Both the position numbers and the translations under genes were made by a program. From contig NC_066265.1 of the NCBI RefSeq assembly GCF_905404315.1, positions 11,703,501 to 11,767,500 of the forward strand: a stretch of DNA of 64,000 bases, given 5' to 3'. Origin of the DNA: Leptidea sinapis. Taxonomy: Eukaryota > Arthropoda > Insecta > Lepidoptera > Pieridae. Below are positions 60,593 to 64,000 of the stretch, in pieces; position 1 is the stretch's first letter, and the number at the start of each line of letters is the position of its first letter. The notes under the pieces were generated by a model. That model was not told the origin of the DNA and did no database searches. It was given only the letters and a program-made list of their open reading frames with translations.

Positions 60593-61281
60593 TTTGATAA
60601 ACGCGAGTGTTACACATTTAAACAAAACACTTTTAAAGGATTAAAACGCGTGTAATTAATTGTATCTGTGGTCTTACATTATGCGTAAAAGTTACATTTT
60701 TCATTTTTATTGTAGACTAGCTGACCCGACAGACTTCGTACTGTCTCAATGGATAAATAAAAGACCTAAACTTTTTTATAAAATCAATTTAAAACAAAGA
60801 AAAGGATTTTTTTTTTATTAAAAAAAAATATTCCGTGTGAATGAAATTATATTATTATTTTCGATTTTCCTGAAATAGGTACTGGCTTTTTATAAGGGTT
60901 CAATTTGATATTATCAACTATTATTTGAATAGTAATTTCTGAACGACGGGGAAAGAATCTAACAAATATCTAAATCGTTGTTTTTATTTAATTCTGAGGT
61001 TTTACATATTTATTCACCTTTTAAACCTTCTCTGGACTTCCACAAATAATTCAAGACTAAAATTAGCCGAATCGGTCCAGCCGTTCTCGAGTTTTAGCGA
61101 GACTAACGAACAGCAATTCATTTTTATATATATAGATAACAGATCCAGTCCCCTGAAAACGAGATAGAAAAAATGTAACTTTTGCGCAAAAATCTAATCT
61201 AAAAACACAGTTACAATAAAACGTGTTTTAATCCATTAAAAGTGTTTTATTTTAATGTGTAACACTCGCGTTAATAAAAGA
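60593..61281. mobile_element. Foldback element F1, copy 2, split by a Helitron
   Basis: Left arm 60593-60703 (TTGATAAACGCGAGTGTTAC, ACTTTTAAAGGATTAAAACG, TTATGCGTAAAAGTTACATT), right arm 61170-61281 (reversed CTTTTATTAACGCGAGTGTT, ACTTTTAATGGATTAAAACA). The Helitron at 60717-61136 sits in the central spacer. The spacer continues after it with CAGATCCAGTCCCCTGAAAA. Confidence 0.85.
60717..61136 (-). mobile_element. Helitron, type 2, inserted in F1
   Basis: A|CTAGCTGACCCGACAGACT at the left and CAGCAATTCATTTTTATATA TATAGA|T at the right. Internal AATCGGTCCAGCCGTTCTCG and CTTCTCTGGACTTCCACAAA. 420 bp, both ends intact, host A and T flanks. No gene. Confidence 0.88.
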
Positions 61282-61284
61282 ATA

Positions 61285-61490
61285 TAGTAGCCCTCATTAT
61301 TTTAAATATAATATGCACAAAAATAATTGTATATTGTTCAACGTAATTATTTTAAAATCAACTTAATGTTTATCTAGCTTGTTTAAATACAAATGCCTCA
61401 GTTCTTCATAATTGGTAATTTAATTAATTCACATCATTGCACAATCATGCTACGGGTGATTGGTTTGAGAAGTATTTTTAATGTTTATAT
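61285..61490. other. AT-rich spacer
   Basis: No features seen. Confidence 0.3.
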
Positions 61491-61493
61491 AAT

Positions 61494-61614
61494 ACAAGCT
61501 GAATCGACAGACGTTGTTCTGTACATAATAAATAAAATACTGATTTTTTATGAATTTGTCAATAATATTTCATAAATATATACAAATTTATTTCATACAT
61601 CAAGAATTATTATT
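61494..61614 (-). mobile_element. Helitron, type 1, truncated
   Basis: CAAGCTGAATCGACAGACGT, TGTTCTGTACATAATAA, TTTGTCAATAATATTTCATA and ATCAAGAATTATTATTTATA match the 3' part of type 1. It is cut by the tRNA-SINE fragment. Confidence 0.7.
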
Positions 61615-61615
61615 T

Positions 61616-61676
61616 ATAACGAGGCGGTACTCGAACGGTTAGCTCAGTTGGTTAGAGCACCGGCACGGTACGTATT
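61616..61676 (+). mobile_element. tRNA-derived SINE (family N), 5' half
   Basis: AACGAGGCGGTACTCGAACG, GTTAGCTCAGTTGGTTAGAG and CACCGGCACGG. The A box (TAGCTCAGTTGG) is intact; the B box is lost. It complements the copy at 28.9 kb, which keeps the B box. Confidence 0.7.
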
Positions 61677-61714
61677 TTGACATAATTGCATAATAACTAA
61701 TCATGGAAAAACAA

Positions 61715-61924
61715 TTTTTTTCTTTTTATGGAATAGGAGGACAAACGAGCGAACGGGTCACCTGTTGTTAAGTGATCACCGCCGCCCACAATCTCTTGCA
61801 ACACCAGAGGAATCACAGGAGCGTTGCCGACCTTTAAGCAAGGTGTACGTGCTTTTTTTGAAGGTACCCATGTCGTATCGTCCCGAAAGCACCGCACAAG
61901 GAAGCTCATTCCACAGCTTTGAAT
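61715..61924 (-). mobile_element. LINE J 3' end
   Basis: CTTTTTATGGAATAGGAGG, GGGTCACCTGTTGTTAAGTG, CAGGAGCGTTGCCGACCTTT and CGAAAGCACCGCACAAGGAA. An (AAT)n run starts where the copy is cut. Confidence 0.88.
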
Positions 61925-62217
61925 AATAATAATAATAATTACATAATACCATAATAATTCCTTATTCAGGAAGCGACAAGGCAGCACAATTGCAAAATGT
62001 TTTGTAGAATTACAAACAAAAGCAGGTAATCGTTCTCAAGACTAGGAGCGAGTCTGTCTCGAACAGATATCTCATTGTTTACTGTCTAACAAATTGTATC
62101 CCTCTATCGTTTATTATAGAAAGCTTCGGATATTAATAGTTTTCGTCAAGCCTATGAGATCAAATGTATATTTATTTTCAATTTCAAATAGAAGTGATTC
62201 AAACAGAAATGGTATAA

Positions 62218-62584
62218 TCTTAATATATATAAATTACGTGACACGTTGTTTGTCCGCGATGGACTCCTAAACTAATGAACGGATTTTAATGGGTATTACT
62301 TCATAGAGTGCAGTTTAGTCCAACTTAAGAGATAGGATAGTTTTCATTTTGATTTGGAACCCATAATTATTTTTATTTCCAATATTTGATTTGTATTGAC
62401 ATGTTTTCTGTGAGAGAATTCATTGACGCACGGTTTGACATTTCTGCTGTGAAATAATTTCAGTATAACAACAGGGAGCATTTTTTGCGAAATAATTCTT
62501 GATGTTTTGAAATATTATTGGCATATATATAATAAAACAGTATTTTTTTATTATCTACAGAACAACGTCTGTCGGGTCAGCTAG
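62218..62584 (+). mobile_element. Non-autonomous Helitron, type 1, copy 3 (complete)
   Basis: A|TCTTAATATATATAAATTA CGTGACACGTTGTTTGTCC at the start and CAGAACAACGTCTGTCGGGT CAGCTAG|T at the end. 367 bp with host A and T. The best-kept type-1 copy, useful as the family reference here. Confidence 0.92.
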
Positions 62585-62589
62585 TATAT

Positions 62590-63355
62590 TATAAAACAAA
62601 AAAATGTGTGTATGTTTTCTTTAAGCGCGATTGTAATAATTAACTTTAGGAATATTTAACAGATTCATAAGTACATTATAATTATTACATCAATTAAATT
62701 CATGTTACCAACTGAGCACTCATGTATTACTGAAAAGCTAGGCGTATTGTTAGATTTTTTTGCTATTTTGTTTCTCGGAAACGCTGACGATATAACCTCA
62801 TATTTTGAGCAATGTTGGTATGTCATTGGCCTAGATTAAAAAAAATCTTTATAATTATATTATTTTAACAAGTGAGATTTAATTATTTTACAAAGAATGA
62901 TACAGAGCTACATTGATATTATTAATAATTAGAAAATAAACGTTTACACATTATCAGGTTATATAGAGTTAAATGTCCCTCAGATTCCACCATTTCATTT
63001 AACTGATTATTATTTTCATTTTAAATTCCATTTATAATTCATTCACTTTTTAAAATTTTCACTCATTAAATAAAATAATTGAAAATAAGAAATTGAAGCT
63101 TAGAATTATTGAACATTCAATATAATATTGAAGAGGTTGTTATTGAATATTCACGAATATTCTGATACCTGTTCGAGACAGACTCATATATTCACATGGC
63201 TGTATGGGCGCGACCCTTTGCCTGTCCTAATAAAGGACGAAGAAAACAAAAACCGGATGGTACAGAAAGGTGACGCCATCTTGACGTAACGGACTTCCGG
63301 TTCCGGTGCATTGTCTTCCAGTTACCTCGTAGTCGCGGCTTAAGAAGTTTTACTT
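62590..63355. other. Unassigned; partial GC-richer patch at 63195-63345
   Basis: The 21-bp inverted repeat partner at 63165-63185 lies here (see findings). 63195-63345 is CpG-bearing (CTGTATGGGCGCGACCC, GACGCCATCTTGACGTAACG) but without a usable frame. Confidence 0.35.
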
Positions 63356-63369
63356 CAAATCGATGAAGG

Positions 63370-64000
63370 ATTTTTTTGTTGAAGAGGAGCGTAAGCGTCA
63401 CCTGATGGTAAGTGATTACTGCCGCCCACATTATCTTATAACAACAGAGGAATTACAGGAGCATTGCTGGCCTATTCGAAAGGCATACGCGCATTTTTTG
63501 AAGGTACCCATGTCATATAGTCCTGGTAACACCACACAAGGAAGCTTACTCCACAAATTGGTTGTACGTGGAAGAAAGTTCCTTGAAAACCGCACTGTAG
63601 TGGAACGCCAGACACCCATCTAGATTTTTTAATGAGTATAAGAGACGAGACGAGCAGGACGTTCAGCTGATTATAATTGATACGCCCTTACCATTACAAT
63701 GCAGTGCCGCTCAGGATTCTTGAAAAAGCCAAATATACTGAGCGGCACTACAAGATGTTAAGTGTCATTTGTCCAGTAATTTCACTAGCTACGGAGCCCT
63801 TCAAACCGAAACACAGTAATGTTACAGTGCTGCTTCACGGCAGAAATAGGCGCCGTCGTGGTACCTATAATCTAGCCGGCATCCTGTGCAAAGGAGCCTC
63901 CCACTGGTATATAATAGATGATGATATCCTAATTTTTGGCGTGTCGTGCGAAGATGGAATTATGATCAACAGCAGGAATCAAGTGAAAAAGCTCTACGGA
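63370..64000 (-). mobile_element. LINE J 3' end split by an S300 SINE; runs off the window
   Basis: TTTTTTTGTTGAAGAGGAGC, GTCACCTGATGGTAAGTGAT, CAGGAGCATTGCTGGCCTAT, GGTAACACCACACAAGGAAG and GAACGCCAGACACCCATCTA, then the SINE. It resumes GATGATATCCTAATTTTTGG, CGTGTCGTGCGAAGATGGAA and AGCAGGAATCAAGTGAAAAA to the window edge. Confidence 0.88.
63625..63909 (-). mobile_element. S300 SINE-like element inserted in LINE J
   Basis: T-run 63625-63630, AGAGACGAGACGAGCAGGAC, GTTCAGCTGATTATAATTGA, GTGCCGCTCAGGATTCTTGA, ATTTCACTAGCTACGGAGCC and GGAGCCTCCCACTGGTA. A ~30-bp piece (GCGCTCGTCACCTTGAGACA) is missing. TAGAT at the left and at 63915-63919 may be the target duplication. Confidence 0.88.

Overview
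This 64 kb window is AT-rich nuclear DNA from an insect, almost certainly a lepidopteran and probably a butterfly. The reading rests on the repeat families: a tRNA-headed SINE of the type known from Heliconius (Metulj-like), short Helitrons starting A|TC and ending CTAG|T, Jockey- and RTE-like LINE ends and a mariner element. No prokaryotic, viral or CRISPR signal was found. No rRNA gene or intact tRNA gene was found, and no complete host protein-coding gene is visible. The open frames are short and nearly all are remnants of transposons or chance frames.

Layout. 0-9 kb: a PIF/Harbinger (HARBI1-like) transposase remnant, a LINE 3' end, a LINE endonuclease-RT remnant (4.3-5.5 kb, minus), a hAT-like MITE (6.3-6.75 kb) and an inverted-repeat element (8.8-9.26 kb). 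12-18 kb: a short tandem array (12.57-12.91 kb), a LINE RT split by a SINE, an RTE-clade RT remnant, a full-length but broken mariner element with both terminal inverted repeats (16191-17443) and Helitron ends. 20-31 kb: LINE endonuclease and RNase H remnants, Helitrons, a possible first exon at 27040 and two tRNA-derived SINE families. 31-43 kb: MITEs nested in MITEs, LINE 3' ends, a repeated conserved core element (36.4-37.0 kb), a 24-unit, 41-bp minisatellite grown inside a SINE copy (37.7-38.7 kb) and a chimeric Helitron (40.8-41.5 kb). 43-64 kb: the second hAT-like MITE with a clear 8-bp target duplication, the longest LINE J 3' piece (44.4-45.1 kb) ending next to the best host-exon candidate (45114-45274, minus), foldback elements, one of them split by a Helitron, and many more SINE and LINE 3' ends.

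The parts do not form a pathway. The window is best read as an intergenic or long intronic repeat graveyard in which the order of insertions can be worked out at about ten places. LINE J, the 300-bp SINE (S300) and a third LINE 3' end share a similar terminal tail, which suggests that the SINE is copied by a LINE's reverse transcriptase. The most unusual item is the minisatellite, whose 41-bp unit is an internal segment of S300 and which shows higher-order AAB and AB unit patterns.
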